This document shows, piece after piece, positions 34,896-44,460 of a DNA stretch of 64,000 nt. The DNA is from Xanthobacteraceae bacterium. Its GTDB lineage: Bacteria > Pseudomonadota > Alphaproteobacteria > Rhizobiales > Xanthobacteraceae. The number at the start of each line of letters is the position of its first letter. The first letter of the stretch is position 1. A program made the translations under genes and the position numbers. The notes beneath the pieces were generated by a model that saw only the letters and a list, made by a program, of their open reading frames with translations, made no database searches and was not told where the DNA came from. Where the stretch lies: NCBI GenBank assembly GCA_024508855.1, contig JANINJ010000006.1:226301-290300 (forward strand). The letters run 5' to 3'.

Positions 34896-34985
34896 CGTCA
34901 TGGCCGGGCTCGTCCCGGCCATCTACGTCTTAGTGGTGTGTCAGCAAGAAAGGCGTGGATGGCCGGAATAAATCCGGCCATGACG
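34896..34985. repeat. Palindromic intergenic repeat, family A, copy 2
   Basis: CGTCATGGCCGGGCTCGTCCCGGCC at the left pairs with GGCCGGAATAAATCCGGCCATGACG at the right, each arm also carrying its own small hairpin, with ATCTACGTCTT and AAGGCGTGGAT forming the inner stem. It matches the copies at 20883 and 52589. It starts 15 bases upstream of the mutM ATG, between the VOC and mutM genes. Confidence 0.85.
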
Positions 34986-35023
34986 AGTTAAACAACAGGC
35001 GCCATGTTACATCGTCCCGGTCC

Positions 35024-35410
35024 CTACGCCACCGTAGTCTCCGACTCGCGCTCGCTGAACACGAGGCGGTTAGAAAAAGGATCGATCACCGTCATGGTGA
35101 GGCCGCCCCATGGCGGCACCTCCAGCCCCGGCCGCATGTAGCCATATCCTTTGGCGGTAATGTCGGCATGGTAATCCCGCAGTCCCATCGTCTCGATGAG
35201 AACCTTCGCGCCCGGTGAACAGTCGCCGTGGTGTTCGCTCAGATGCAGGATCGCCGAGCCCAGCGATACCTGCATGTAAAGCGGCAGGGCCGGCTCGAAA
35301 CGGTGCTCGAAGTCGACCTTGAAGCCGAGGAAATCGAGGTAAAATTCCCGTGCCTTGCGAATATCGAACATCCGCAGAACCGGGGTGGTTGTCAGGAATT
35401 GTATTGCCAT
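35024..35410 (-). CDS. VOC superfamily (glyoxalase/bleomycin resistance-like) protein
   Basis: The protein has 128 residues. It has the paired beta-alpha-beta-beta-beta modules of the VOC fold: TPVLRMFDIRKAREFYLDFL at the start, AILHLSEHHGDCSPGAKVLI in the middle, and LEVPPWGGLTMTVIDPFSNRL at the end, where family members have metal-binding or substrate residues. The His of HLSEHHGD and the Glu near the C-terminus may bind a metal. It looks like the bleomycin-resistance-type subgroup, but such genes are usually of unknown function. The RBS is weak. It lies upstream of mutM on the same strand and is divergent from ubiE. Confidence 0.87.
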   Translation of the reverse strand: MAIQFLTTTPVLRMFDIRKAREFYLDFLGFKVDFEHRFEPALPLYMQVSLGSAILHLSEHHGDCSPGAKVLIETMGLRDYHADITAKGYGYMRPGLEVPPWGGLTMTVIDPFSNRLVFSERESETTVA

Positions 35411-35541
35411 GGCTTGCCATATAGGGCTGCGAAACGGATTAACCACGGCATCACGCCGCAGCCAACACCGGCTCAAGCCGGGCCTCGCTTGTAGCGCACC
35501 GCAGCGCAGCAGGCTATGGTCCGGCCGTGGAGAGACAGGGC

Positions 35542-36303
35542 ATGGATCGAGACGATCAAACGACGCATTTCGGGTTCAGGGACGTCGCGCTGGGCGAAAA
35601 GCAGACGCTGGTGAACGACGTGTTCCACAGCGTCGCGTCGCGCTACGACCTGATGAACGATCTGATGTCCGGCGGACTGCATCGCGTCTGGAAAGACGTG
35701 ATGATTAACACCCTCAACCCGCCCCGCACCGATGCGCCGTTTGCCCTGCTCGACGTCGCCGGCGGCACCGGCGACATCGCTTTCCGCGCCGCCAAGGCCT
35801 CGGGCTACGGCTTCCACGCCACCGTCTGCGACATCAACGGCGACATGCTCAATGTCGGGCGCGAGCGCGCCATCAAACAGCATCTCGACGACCGGGTCTC
35901 GTTCGTCGAAGGCAACGCCGAGACGTTGGCGTTCCCCGATCGTAGTTTCGATGCCTACACCATCGCGTTCGGCATTCGAAACGTGCCGCGTATCGACCTG
36001 GCGTTGGGGGAGGCCTATCGCGTGTTGAAGCCTGGCAGCCGCTTCCTTTGCCTAGAATTCTCCACCGTCGATGTGCCGGGTCTCGACAAGCTTTACGAAC
36101 TCTTCTCATTCAGGGTGATTCCACCGCTCGGCCGTGCCGTCACCGGCGATGCCGAGTCCTATCGCTACCTGGTGGAATCGATCCGCAAGTTTCCGCGGCC
36201 GCCGCTGTTTGCCGAGATGATCCGCAACGCCGGTTTCGCGCGCGTCACCTGGCAGCCGCTGTCCGGCGGCATCGTGGCACTGCATTCGGGCTGGCGCTTG
36301 TGA
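35542..36303 (+). CDS. ubiE: Demethylmenaquinone/ubiquinone biosynthesis C-methyltransferase UbiE
   Basis: The protein has 253 residues. Family signatures are [20 protein letters not shown], then [16 protein letters not shown] (SAM motif I), [20 protein letters not shown] and [20 protein letters not shown]. The enzyme methylates the quinone ring in the cytoplasm during ubiquinone synthesis. A GTG at 35527 in frame is possible, but GGAGAG between them fits ATG 35542 at good spacing. Its stop overlaps the ubiB start (GTGA, 36300-36303), so the two ubiquinone genes are coupled. The cluster mutM, ubiE, ubiB, coaBC, dut is a standing arrangement in alphaproteobacteria. Confidence 0.96.
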   Translation: MDRDDQTTHFGFRDVALGEKQTLVNDVFHSVASRYDLMNDLMSGGLHRVWKDVMINTLNPPRTDAPFALLDVAGGTGDIAFRAAKASGYGFHATVCDINGDMLNVGRERAIKQHLDDRVSFVEGNAETLAFPDRSFDAYTIAFGIRNVPRIDLALGEAYRVLKPGSRFLCLEFSTVDVPGLDKLYELFSFRVIPPLGRAVTGDAESYRYLVESIRKFPRPPLFAEMIRNAGFARVTWQPLSGGIVALHSGWRL

Positions 36304-37868
36304 TTTCTGCACTGACTCATGTCGCGCGGCTGACCCGCGCCGCTTACGTGTTTGCGCGCGAGGGCGTGTTCGGCGTGGTCGATCCCTCGCTGGTGCCACC
36401 GCCCGGACAAATCCTGCTGCGCATGGCGCGGCTGATCGAGCGGCACGGCGCCCGCTCAGGCCCGCGCCTGTCGCGCGCGCTGACGCGGTTGGGGCCGGCC
36501 TACCTCAAACTCGGCCAGTTTCTCGCCACCCGGCCCGACGTCGTCGGCGTGGCGGTCGCGCGCGATCTCGAAAGCCTGCAGGATCGCCTGCCGCCATTCG
36601 CGCAAAGCGAAGCCGAGGCCGTGATCGCGACATCGCTGGAGCGCCCTGTGGCACAGGCATTTGTGAGCCTCGGCCCTTCGGTGGCGGCGGCGTCGATCGC
36701 CCAGGTGCATCGCGGCGAGGTCGAGAAGAACGGCGCACGCCAGCAGGTCGCTGTCAAGGTGCTGCGGCCCAACGTCGCCTCGCGTTTCCGCCGCGATCTG
36801 TCGGATTTCATTTTTGTCGCCAACAATGCGGAAAAATATTCGGCGGAAGCGCGGCGTCTGCGGTTGATCGAAATCGTCAACACGATGTCGCGCTCGGTGG
36901 CGATGGAGATGGACCTGCGGCTGGAAGCCGCCGCGCTCTCGGAGATGGCGGAGAACACCCGCAACGATCCCGACTTCCGCGTGCCGACGGTGGACTGGGA
37001 TCGCACCACCAACAACGTGCTGACCATGGAATGGATCGACGGCATTGCGCTGAACGATCATGCGCGGTTGGCGGAATCGCAGGTCGACCTTCCCGATCTC
37101 GGCCGCAAGGTGATCCAGAGTTTTCTGCGCCATGCGCTGCGCGATGGCTTCTTTCATGCCGATATGCATCCAGGCAACCTGTTCCTCGACGACTCAGGGC
37201 GCCTGGTCGCGGTCGACTTCGGCATCATGGGCCGGCTTGGACTCAAGGAGCGCCGCTTCCTCGCGGAAATCCTGCTCGGCTTCATCACGCGCGATTATCG
37301 CCGTGTCGCCGAGGTGCATTTCGAAGCCGGCTACGTGCCGCGCCACCACTCGGTGGAGAATTTCGCGCAGGCCATTCGCGCCATCGGCGAGCCGATTCAC
37401 AATCGCACCGCCGAGGAAATCTCCATGGCGAAGCTGTTGTCGCTGCTGCTGGAGGTCACGGGCCTGTTCGATATGCAGACGCGCCCCGAACTGATCCTGC
37501 TGCAGAAGACCATGGTGGTGGTGGAAGGTGTGGCGCGCAGCTTCGATCCCAAGCTGGATATCTGGACCGTTGCAGACCCGGTGGTGCGGGAATGGATCGA
37601 ACGCAATCTCGGGCCAATCGGGCGCATCCAGGGCGCGATGGCCGGCGCCGGTGAACTCGGCAAGGCGATGTCCGGCCTGCCCGCCATTGCCTCGCGCGCC
37701 ATCGGCGTGCTGGAGCAACTCGAGGTCATGGTGCGTGACGGGATGGTGTTGGCCCCGGAGACCATCGCCGCAATTGCCCGGGCCCGCGCCCGCCAGAATC
37801 GCTGGCGCACCGTGGCGCTGTGGGTGATCGCGATTACCTTCCTCGGCATTCTTTGGGCAGTTCGCTGA
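36300..37868 (+). CDS. ubiB: ABC1/UbiB-type atypical kinase, ubiquinone biosynthesis
   Basis: The protein has 522 residues. It carries the ancestral UbiB fold: [11 protein letters not shown] (KxGQ motif near residue 70), then [14 protein letters not shown] (Ala-rich loop), [10 protein letters not shown] (lysine), [23 protein letters not shown] (near 285) and the metal-binding VDFGIMG. A C-terminal membrane helix ([17 protein letters not shown]) anchors it to the inner membrane, where it supports ubiquinone production. GTG 36300 overlaps the ubiE stop and is the only start that avoids running into ubiE. UbiB is thought to use ATP to extract quinone precursors rather than to phosphorylate proteins. 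Confidence 0.95.
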   Translation: MISALTHVARLTRAAYVFAREGVFGVVDPSLVPPPGQILLRMARLIERHGARSGPRLSRALTRLGPAYLKLGQFLATRPDVVGVAVARDLESLQDRLPPFAQSEAEAVIATSLERPVAQAFVSLGPSVAAASIAQVHRGEVEKNGARQQVAVKVLRPNVASRFRRDLSDFIFVANNAEKYSAEARRLRLIEIVNTMSRSVAMEMDLRLEAAALSEMAENTRNDPDFRVPTVDWDRTTNNVLTMEWIDGIALNDHARLAESQVDLPDLGRKVIQSFLRHALRDGFFHADMHPGNLFLDDSGRLVAVDFGIMGRLGLKERRFLAEILLGFITRDYRRVAEVHFEAGYVPRHHSVENFAQAIRAIGEPIHNRTAEEISMAKLLSLLLEVTGLFDMQTRPELILLQKTMVVVEGVARSFDPKLDIWTVADPVVREWIERNLGPIGRIQGAMAGAGELGKAMSGLPAIASRAIGVLEQLEVMVRDGMVLAPETIAAIARARARQNRWRTVALWVIAITFLGILWAVR

Positions 37869-37885
37869 TCTGCCCCCGGATGATT

Positions 37886-37915
37886 GCATTGATGGCAATT
37901 TGTTGATATCAATGC
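37886..37915. promoter_or_regulatory. Clustered TTGAT half-sites upstream of coaBC
   Basis: TTGATATCAA at 37903-37912 is a perfect 10-base palindrome, and GCATTGAT at 37886-37893 is mirrored by ATCAATGC at 37908-37915, giving three TTGAT half-sites within 30 bases. The region lies 26-55 bases before the coaBC start. As the coaBC product has an N-terminal ribbon-helix-helix domain, these half-sites are a natural candidate operator, but only by inference. Confidence 0.5.
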
Positions 37916-37940
37916 CTGCATTTCCGTAAGGATTGCTCTC

Positions 37941-39383
37941 ATGGCCAGCCTGACCATCCGCAAACTCGACGAAGCCATCAAGGCCGAGCTCCGCGTACGC
38001 GCCGCCCGCAACGGCCGCTCGGTCGAGGATGAGGTGCGGGTGATCCTGCGGGAGGCCGCCACGGACGCCCTGCCGACAGCCACCACGGAAGCTCCGTCAT
38101 CTCGCAGCGCAACATCATCGGAGCGCCTGGATTATCGCAGTAAATCCAATGCCATACAGAATATCACATTGATTATCGGCGGCGGCATTGCTGCATACAA
38201 GGCGCTCGACCTGATCCGCCGCCTCAAGGAGCGCGGCTTTATTGTGCGGTGCGTTATAACTCATGCTGCGCAACAATTCGTCACGCCGCTCAGCGCCAGC
38301 GCCCTGTCCAATAACCGCGCCTATACCGACCTGTTCGATCCGGCCAGCGAATTCGACGCCGGGCACATCCGCCTCGCGCGCGACTGCGATCTCGTCATCG
38401 TCGCCCCTGCGACCGCCGACCTGATGGCAAAGATGGCAAACGGGCACGCCGACGATCTCGCGACCGCGATCCTGCTCGCCACCAATCGCCCGATCCTGCT
38501 GGCCCCGGCCATGAACCCGCTGATGTGGGACAATGCCGCCACCCGCCGCAACGTCGCGCAACTGGTCCGCGACGGTGTTACGCTGATCGGCCCCGGCACC
38601 GGCGAGATGGCCGAGGCAGGCGAAGCCGGCGTCGGCCGCATGTCGGAGCCGACCGAGATTGCTGATGCCGCCGTGCGGATGGTGCGCCCACAGCGGCCGC
38701 GCCCACTCGCTGGCAAGCGCATCCTGATCACCGCCGGACCGACCCATGAGCCGATCGATCCGGTGCGCTACATCGCCAACCGCTCTTCCGGCAAACAGGG
38801 TTTTGCCATCGCTGCCGCTGCGCATGCGGCGGGCGCAGACGTGACGCTGATCACCGGCCCGGTCGATCTCGCCGACCCGGCGGGCGTCAATGTGAAGCGT
38901 GTCGAATCTGCGCGTGACATGCTGCAGCAGGTGGAAACCACGCTGCCGGTGGACGTCGCGATCTTCGCCGCCGCGGTTGCGGACTGGCGGGTCGCCAACG
39001 AAGGCTCGCAGAAACTCAAGAAGACCCAGGGCGGCATGCCGCAACTGGAACTGGTCGAGAATCCTGACATCCTCGCCACCGTCTCCCACCTTACCCAGCG
39101 ACGGCCGCCGCTGGTCATCGGCTTCGCTGCCGAGACCGAACATTTGCTCGACAACGCAAGGTCCAAGCTCGCTCGCAAAGGCTGCGACTGGATCGTCGCC
39201 AACGATGTATCGCCCGCCACCGGCGTGATGGGTGGCGACCGCAACACCATTCACCTCATCAGCAAAGACGACAGCAGCGACGACGGCTTTCACGTCGAAT
39301 CATGGCCGGTGATGACGAAGGACGACGTCGCCGCCGCCCTTGTCGATCGGATCGCTACTACCGTAAAGGACCAAACCTCATGA
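37941..39383 (+). CDS. coaBC: CoaBC (phosphopantothenoylcysteine synthetase/decarboxylase) with N-terminal ribbon-helix-helix domain
   Basis: The protein has 480 residues. Residues 1-40 ([20 protein letters not shown] and [12 protein letters not shown]) match the FitA/Arc-type ribbon-helix-helix DNA-binding domain of toxin-antitoxin systems. After a linker (41-70) come the CoaC flavoprotein domain ([50 protein letters not shown] near 188) and the CoaB domain ([20 protein letters not shown] near 263, [12 protein letters not shown]). No stop or credible internal start separates them: between the two only GTG codons inside the helix and one TTG inside the first beta-strand could start. AAGGA precedes ATG 37941. 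CoaBC joins cysteine to phosphopantothenate and decarboxylates it. The usual active-site Cys segment (ACGD/E) reads [15 protein letters not shown]. Coupled to dut by an ATGA overlap. Confidence 0.92.
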   Translation: MASLTIRKLDEAIKAELRVRAARNGRSVEDEVRVILREAATDALPTATTEAPSSRSATSSERLDYRSKSNAIQNITLIIGGGIAAYKALDLIRRLKERGFIVRCVITHAAQQFVTPLSASALSNNRAYTDLFDPASEFDAGHIRLARDCDLVIVAPATADLMAKMANGHADDLATAILLATNRPILLAPAMNPLMWDNAATRRNVAQLVRDGVTLIGPGTGEMAEAGEAGVGRMSEPTEIADAAVRMVRPQRPRPLAGKRILITAGPTHEPIDPVRYIANRSSGKQGFAIAAAAHAAGADVTLITGPVDLADPAGVNVKRVESARDMLQQVETTLPVDVAIFAAAVADWRVANEGSQKLKKTQGGMPQLELVENPDILATVSHLTQRRPPLVIGFAAETEHLLDNARSKLARKGCDWIVANDVSPATGVMGGDRNTIHLISKDDSSDDGFHVESWPVMTKDDVAAALVDRIATTVKDQTS

Positions 39384-39841
39384 GCATGCGCATCGCCGTC
39401 GAAGTCCAGCAATTGCCGCATGCCGAAGGCCTCGCGCTGCCAGCCTACCAGACCAGCGACGCCGCCGGCATGGACCTGTTGGCCGCAGTCCCCGCCGATG
39501 TACCGATGGTGCTGGCGCCGGGACAATCCGCGATGATCCCGACCGGCCTCGTGATCGCGCTGCCTGCGAACTACGAAGCTCAGGTGCGGCCGCGCTCCGG
39601 TCTGGCCGCCAAGTTCGCCGTCACCGTGCTCAACGCGCCGGGAACCATCGACGCCGACTATCGCGGCGAGATCAACGTGCTGCTGATCAATCACGGCCGC
39701 GCGCCGTTCACGATCCAGCGTGGCGAGCGGATCGCGCAGATGGTGATTGCGCCGGTGGTGCAGGCACAGTTGATTCCGGCAACCGGCGCACTTTCGGCGA
39801 CCGCGCGCGGCAGTGGCGGCTTCGGCTCGACCGGCCGCTGA
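39380..39841 (+). CDS. dut: Deoxyuridine 5'-triphosphate nucleotidohydrolase
   Basis: The protein has 153 residues, the trimeric dUTPase length. The five motifs are visible in order: [21 protein letters not shown] (motif 2 with the PRSGL turn), [20 protein letters not shown] (catalytic Asp), [12 protein letters not shown], and the C-terminal flexible arm [10 protein letters not shown] that closes over the substrate. It hydrolyses dUTP to dUMP, keeping uracil out of DNA and supplying thymidylate synthesis. The start overlaps the coaBC stop by four bases, a pairing found across alphaproteobacteria. Confidence 0.97.
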   Translation: MSMRIAVEVQQLPHAEGLALPAYQTSDAAGMDLLAAVPADVPMVLAPGQSAMIPTGLVIALPANYEAQVRPRSGLAAKFAVTVLNAPGTIDADYRGEINVLLINHGRAPFTIQRGERIAQMVIAPVVQAQLIPATGALSATARGSGGFGSTGR

Positions 39842-40006
39842 TCATTCCCGGCAGGTTCCGCAGCCGCTACGACGGCATTTTTCCCGGGCGCATGCCACGT
39901 TCACGATCTGGACTCTGTTCGCGCGAGTCCGGTTGAGAGATATTGGCTGTGATTCGCGCGCGGCAACTTCCTGCCGATCGCGCGGCCGTGCGATTTGGGG
40001 CAATCA

Positions 40007-42526
40007 ATGTCAGGCGTGATCGCAGCGATGCGTCGGACCCTGCTGTCATGCACTTCTCTTGTGCGCGACGGCCTTGCCGGTGCTGGCATCGCGGCACTTG
40101 TTGCGATCTCGCCGGCGGCCGCAGCAGATTCGCTGTCGTTCGGTGATGCACTTGCGGTATTGACCGATCTCGATCAACGCGGCATGGCCGCGATCACGGT
40201 CGCACTCGGCGTCCTCTGGTTTTCCGTCGTGGCTGCCGTCCTGCTGATGCGCACCCGCGTCCGCGCGGCCGCCAGCGATCAGCGCCTCAAGACAACGATC
40301 CAGGGTCTGCAGGCCGAAGCCGATCGCTATCGCGCGCTGCTGTTTGCCGAACCGCAGGTGCTGATCTCCTGGCCCGCCGGCGACGACCGCCCGCAGATTA
40401 GCGGCGATATCGCGTTGCTGCTGCCGCAGGAGATGCAGCATCAACCGCAACGCGTCCTTGCCTTCGGCAGTTGGCTGCCACCCGAACCTGCGCTGCAGAT
40501 GGACCATGCCGTCGATGCCTTGCGCGATGCCGGCGAAGGATTTCTGCTCAACCTGACCACCGCCAACGGCCGCGCTATCGAGGCCATGGGCCGTGCTATC
40601 GGCGGCCAGGCCATCGTGCGCATCCGCGAACTCAGCGGGTTGCGCCGCGACCTCGCGGAAATAACCATCCGTTATCGCGAGCTGGCCAGCGAGACCCAGA
40701 TGCTGCACGGTTTTGCCAACGCCGCACCGTGGCCGCTATGGGCGCGCGACGCCGGCGGCAAGCTGAGCTATGCCAACGCCGCCTATGCCCGCGCCACCGA
40801 CGCCGCAACGCCGGCCGACGCCATCGCCCGCAATCTCGAACTACTTGATAGCGACGACCGCACCCGTCTGGCGCGAGCGATCAACGATGCCAGCACATTC
40901 GACGCGCGCCTGCCCATCGTCGTCGGTGGTGAACGGCGTATCTTCGACGTCCATGCGCAGAAAGTGAGCGGCGGGAGTGCCGGCATCGCCATCGACGCCA
41001 GTGAAGCGACAAACCTGCACGCGTCCATCCAGCGGATGGCCGAAGCCTATCGCCGGACGCTGGATCAACTCTCATCCGGCGTTGCCGTATTCGACGCCGA
41101 TCGCCGCCTCGCATTCTACAACGACTCCTACCGCCAGCTGTGGGATCTCGATCGCGCCTTCCTCGATGGTAATCCGGACGATTCCAGCGTGCTGGATCGC
41201 CTGCGCGCGACACGCAAGATTCCCGAACAACCCGACTTCCGGACCTGGAAGGCGCGGCTGCACGAAGCCTATCGCGCCGTCGAAACCACCAAGGACGTCT
41301 GGTACTTGCCTGACGGCCGCGCCGTCAGCATCGTCACCACGCCGAATCCCGAAGGTGGCGTCACCTATTTGTTCGACGACGTCACCGAAAGCCTCGATCT
41401 GGCGCGCCGTTTCGACGGCCTGATCCGGGTGCAGCGCGAGACGCTGGACAGCCTCGGCGAGGCGGTGGCGGTGTTCGGCAGCAACGGCCGCGCGCAGCTG
41501 TTCAATCCCGCTTTCGCGAAGATGTGGAACCTATCGCCCGAAGCGCTCGCGGACCAGCCGCATATCGAAGCGGTCACGCGCTGGTGCAAGCCGCTGTTCG
41601 ACGACGAGGCAACCTGGCACAGGCTGCACAACGCGATCACGAGCATCGAGAATCGCGTCGCCGTGCCGTTGAAGATCGAGCGCCGCGACGGCAGCGTGCT
41701 CAGCGGCATCGCCATGCCGCTGCCCGACGGCGCCACCATGCTGACGTTCCAGGACATCACCGACACCGAGAACGTCGAACGGGCGTTGCGTGAACGCAAT
41801 GAGGCGCTGGAGACCGCCGACCAGATGAAGGTCGACTTCGTCCACCACGTCTCCTACGAGCTGCGTTCGCCGCTGACCACCATCATCGGATTCGCGCATC
41901 TCCTGAACGATCCCTCGACCGGCCCGCTGGTGCCGAAGCAGACCGAATATCTCGACTACATCACGTCTTCGACCGATGCGCTCCTGGCCATCATCAACAA
42001 CATCCTCGATCTCGCGACCATCGATGCCGGCGCGATGACACTCAATCTCGGCCCGGTCGATATCCGCAAGACCATCGATGCGGCGGCTGAAGGCATTCAG
42101 GACCGGCTGACACGCGACCACATCGCGCTGCGCATCGAGGCCGATCCCAACATCGGCAATTTCATCGGCGACGAGCGCCGCATCGTCCAGGTGCTGTATA
42201 ACCTGCTGGCCAATGCCGTCGGCTTCTCGCCGCCCGACACCGCCATCACCGTCAGCGCACGGCGCACCGACCACAGTGTCGCCATTGCCGTCACCGACAA
42301 TGGTCCCGGCATTCCGCCCGACGTGAAGGACAAGGTGTTCGACTGGTTCGAAAGCCACTCCAACGGCTCACGGCATCGCGGCGCCGGACTCGGGCTGTCG
42401 CTGGTGCGCTCGTTCGTCGAATTGCACGGCGGCAAGGTGCGGGTCGATTCGGCGCTCGGCAAGGGAACGACGGTGACGTGCGAATTCCCGACCGAACCGA
42501 CGATGCAGCGTAACGCCGCCGAATGA
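40007..42526 (+). CDS. divL: DivL-like PAS sensor pseudo-histidine kinase (Tyr at phospho-acceptor site)
   Basis: The protein has 839 residues. An N-terminal region with a signal-like segment (LVRDGLAGAGIAALVAISPA) and a membrane helix (ITVALGVLWFSVVAAVLLM) is followed by several PAS domains (about 240-590). The kinase domain reads DFVHHVSYELRSPLTTIIGF, with Tyr617 where the phospho-accepting His should be. The ATPase domain is complete (LYNLLANAVGFSPPDTAI, DNGPGIPPDVKDKVFDWFES, GAGLGLSLVRSFVELHGGK). This is the DivL signature: in Caulobacter DivL binds DivK and controls the CckA-CtrA cell-cycle relay instead of phosphorylating a regulator. ATG 40007 has GGGG upstream; a TTG four codons earlier is possible. 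Overlaps the tsaE-amgK start (ATGA). Confidence 0.9.
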   Translation: MSGVIAAMRRTLLSCTSLVRDGLAGAGIAALVAISPAAAADSLSFGDALAVLTDLDQRGMAAITVALGVLWFSVVAAVLLMRTRVRAAASDQRLKTTIQGLQAEADRYRALLFAEPQVLISWPAGDDRPQISGDIALLLPQEMQHQPQRVLAFGSWLPPEPALQMDHAVDALRDAGEGFLLNLTTANGRAIEAMGRAIGGQAIVRIRELSGLRRDLAEITIRYRELASETQMLHGFANAAPWPLWARDAGGKLSYANAAYARATDAATPADAIARNLELLDSDDRTRLARAINDASTFDARLPIVVGGERRIFDVHAQKVSGGSAGIAIDASEATNLHASIQRMAEAYRRTLDQLSSGVAVFDADRRLAFYNDSYRQLWDLDRAFLDGNPDDSSVLDRLRATRKIPEQPDFRTWKARLHEAYRAVETTKDVWYLPDGRAVSIVTTPNPEGGVTYLFDDVTESLDLARRFDGLIRVQRETLDSLGEAVAVFGSNGRAQLFNPAFAKMWNLSPEALADQPHIEAVTRWCKPLFDDEATWHRLHNAITSIENRVAVPLKIERRDGSVLSGIAMPLPDGATMLTFQDITDTENVERALRERNEALETADQMKVDFVHHVSYELRSPLTTIIGFAHLLNDPSTGPLVPKQTEYLDYITSSTDALLAIINNILDLATIDAGAMTLNLGPVDIRKTIDAAAEGIQDRLTRDHIALRIEADPNIGNFIGDERRIVQVLYNLLANAVGFSPPDTAITVSARRTDHSVAIAVTDNGPGIPPDVKDKVFDWFESHSNGSRHRGAGLGLSLVRSFVELHGGKVRVDSALGKGTTVTCEFPTEPTMQRNAAE

Positions 42527-44049
42527 CGGCGCCCGCGACATTCTCGGTCGCGCTCGCCAACGAGACGGCGACCGCGAACCTGATGGCCGATATCGCGCTG
42601 CTGATCGGCCCCGGCACCGTCATCACGCTGTCCGGCGATCTCGGCGCCGGAAAGACCGCGGCGGCGCGCGCGATGATCCGCTACCTCGCCGGCGACGACG
42701 CGCTGGAAGTGCCGAGCCCGACCTTCACGCTGGCGCAGAGCTATGACCTGCCGTCGTTCGCACTGCTGCATGCCGATCTCTATCGCATCAACCATCCCGG
42801 CGAATTGGAGGAAATCGGGCTCGATCCGATTCCCGACGATATCGTCGCACTGATCGAGTGGCCGGAGAGGGCCGCCGGCGCGATGCCGGACGACCGCATC
42901 GATATTGCCCTCAGCCATCGGCCCGCGCTCGGCACGTCGGCGCGCGCCGCGGAGATCACCGGCTACGGCAAGGGAGCGGTGCAGGTGGCGCGACTGGCGG
43001 CGTTGCGTGCATTCCTCGATCACGCCGATTACGACGGCGCGCGGCGGCAACGCATGGCCGGCGACGCCTCGACGCGCTCCTACGCAAGGCTTTATCGCAG
43101 CGACGAGAGTGCCGTCATCCTGATGAATGCGCCGAAGCGGCCGGACGGCCCCGCGATCTATCGCGGCAAGTCCTACAGCGCAGCGGTGCATCTCGCCGAG
43201 GACGTGCGGCCGTTCGTGGCCATCGGCAACGGACTGCGCGCACAAGGCCTGTCGGCGCCGGCGATCCATCACATCGATCTCGACCACGGATTCCTCATTC
43301 TGGAGGATCTCGGCAGCGCGGGTTTCATTCAGGGCACGCCGCCGCAACCGATCCCCGAACGTTATCGCGCTGCCGCCGATATGCTGGCGGCCTTGCATCG
43401 CATGCCGTTGCCGACGACGTTGCCGCTGACGCAGGATTCCGCCTACACCATTCCGGAATTTGATACCGAGGCACTGCTGATCGAGATCGGGCTGATGCTG
43501 GAATGGTATCTGCCGGACCGCGGCGCCGACCCGGGCGATGCGCAGCGCGCCGACTTCATCGCCATGTGGCGCGAACTGCTCAACGAGGCCAATGCGACGG
43601 CAAAGACCTGGGTGCTGCGAGATTTCCATTCGCCGAACCTGATCTGGCTCGACGATCGGCCCGGCATCAAAAAGGTCGGCCTGATCGATTTCCAGGACGC
43701 GGTGTTGGGATCGCCCAGCTACGATCTGGTGTCGCTACTCCAGGACGCCCGCCTCGATATTCCGGAAGACCTCGAGATTGCGCTGCTCACCCGCTACATC
43801 ATGGCGCGGCGCGGTGCGGATGCGAATTTCGACCCGCCCGCCTTCGCCGAACTCTACGCCATCATGTCGGCGCAGCGAAACACGCGGCTGCTTGGCACCT
43901 TCGCGCGGCTCAACCGGCGCGACGGCAAGCCGCAATACCTGCGCCACCAGCCGCGGATCTGGACCTATCTGAACCGCTCGCTGGCGCACCCCGCGCTCGC
44001 GGTGTTGCGCGAATGGTACCGCAGCTACGTGCCGCCGCCGGCCGCTTAA
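42523..44049 (+). CDS. TsaE-AmgK fusion: tRNA threonylcarbamoyladenosine ATPase plus cell-wall sugar kinase
   Basis: The protein has 508 residues and two enzymes in one chain. Residues 1-150 are TsaE, an ATPase with P-loop SGDLGAGKTAAARAMIRYLA (GDLGAGKT at 38-45), PSPTFTLAQSY, HADLYRI and LIEWPERA, needed for t6A modification of tRNA. Residues about 165-508 are an aminoglycoside-phosphotransferase-like kinase: MAGDASTRSYARLY, the catalytic loop VLRDFHSPNLIWLDD and the metal-binding LIDFQDAVLG. AmgK phosphorylates the anomeric carbon of MurNAc or GlcNAc for recycling. MurU, the next enzyme, is encoded at 44616. Coupled to divL by four bases. Confidence 0.92.
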   Translation: MTAPATFSVALANETATANLMADIALLIGPGTVITLSGDLGAGKTAAARAMIRYLAGDDALEVPSPTFTLAQSYDLPSFALLHADLYRINHPGELEEIGLDPIPDDIVALIEWPERAAGAMPDDRIDIALSHRPALGTSARAAEITGYGKGAVQVARLAALRAFLDHADYDGARRQRMAGDASTRSYARLYRSDESAVILMNAPKRPDGPAIYRGKSYSAAVHLAEDVRPFVAIGNGLRAQGLSAPAIHHIDLDHGFLILEDLGSAGFIQGTPPQPIPERYRAAADMLAALHRMPLPTTLPLTQDSAYTIPEFDTEALLIEIGLMLEWYLPDRGADPGDAQRADFIAMWRELLNEANATAKTWVLRDFHSPNLIWLDDRPGIKKVGLIDFQDAVLGSPSYDLVSLLQDARLDIPEDLEIALLTRYIMARRGADANFDPPAFAELYAIMSAQRNTRLLGTFARLNRRDGKPQYLRHQPRIWTYLNRSLAHPALAVLREWYRSYVPPPAA

Positions 44050-44133
44050 CCTCTCGTTTACCGGCTGTTAGCCCCCGTGGCTTAAAGCCTGAGGGTTAGG
44101 GGAAAACGTCCTTTTTGGCTGCGGAGAGCGACG

Positions 44134-44460
44134 ATGGCTGCGGAACAACGGCGTAGCGGTGAACGGGTGACGTTCGAGCGCGGCTTTGGCGCGCACATGA
44201 TGGGAATCGACGGCACCTGGCGCCGCGACTGCACCATGGAAGACGTCTCCGAAACCGGCGCCAAGCTCACTGTGCAGGGATCGATCGAGGGACTTCACCT
44301 CAAGGAGTTCTTCCTGCTGCTGTCGTCCACCGGGCTTGCCTACCGGCGCTGCGAACTGGCCTGGGTCAACGGCGACCAGATCGGCGTCAATTTCCTCAAG
44401 CCGGGCGACAAGAAGAAAAAGCAGGCCCGCAACGGCGGCGGGCAGATGATCGAAGTCTGA
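44134..44460 (+). CDS. PilZ domain protein
   Basis: The protein has 108 residues. The c-di-GMP-binding PilZ pattern is present: an RxxxR-like segment (EQRRSGERVTFERGF) and the DVSETGAKLTVQGSIEGL strand (D/NxSxxG). A basic C-terminal tail KKKKQARNGGG follows. It probably binds c-di-GMP and acts on an unknown partner, but PilZ proteins without other domains are common and the target cannot be read. It lies between the amgK part and murU on the same strand, with 84 bases on its left and 155 on its right, possibly within one transcript. Confidence 0.85.
   Translation: MAAEQRRSGERVTFERGFGAHMMGIDGTWRRDCTMEDVSETGAKLTVQGSIEGLHLKEFFLLLSSTGLAYRRCELAWVNGDQIGVNFLKPGDKKKKQARNGGGQMIEV

Noticed and set aside
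34881-34922. MutM starting 14 residues earlier
   Set aside because: The added residues are translated palindromic repeat; MutM needs Pro directly after the initiator Met.
37941-38060. A toxin-antitoxin pair beginning at the ribbon-helix-helix segment
   Set aside because: No toxin gene (PIN domain or other) follows; the frame continues straight into CoaBC.
42097-43629. A 510-codon minus-strand frame across divL and tsaE-amgK
   Set aside because: Antisense shadow; both sense genes show conserved catalytic motifs.
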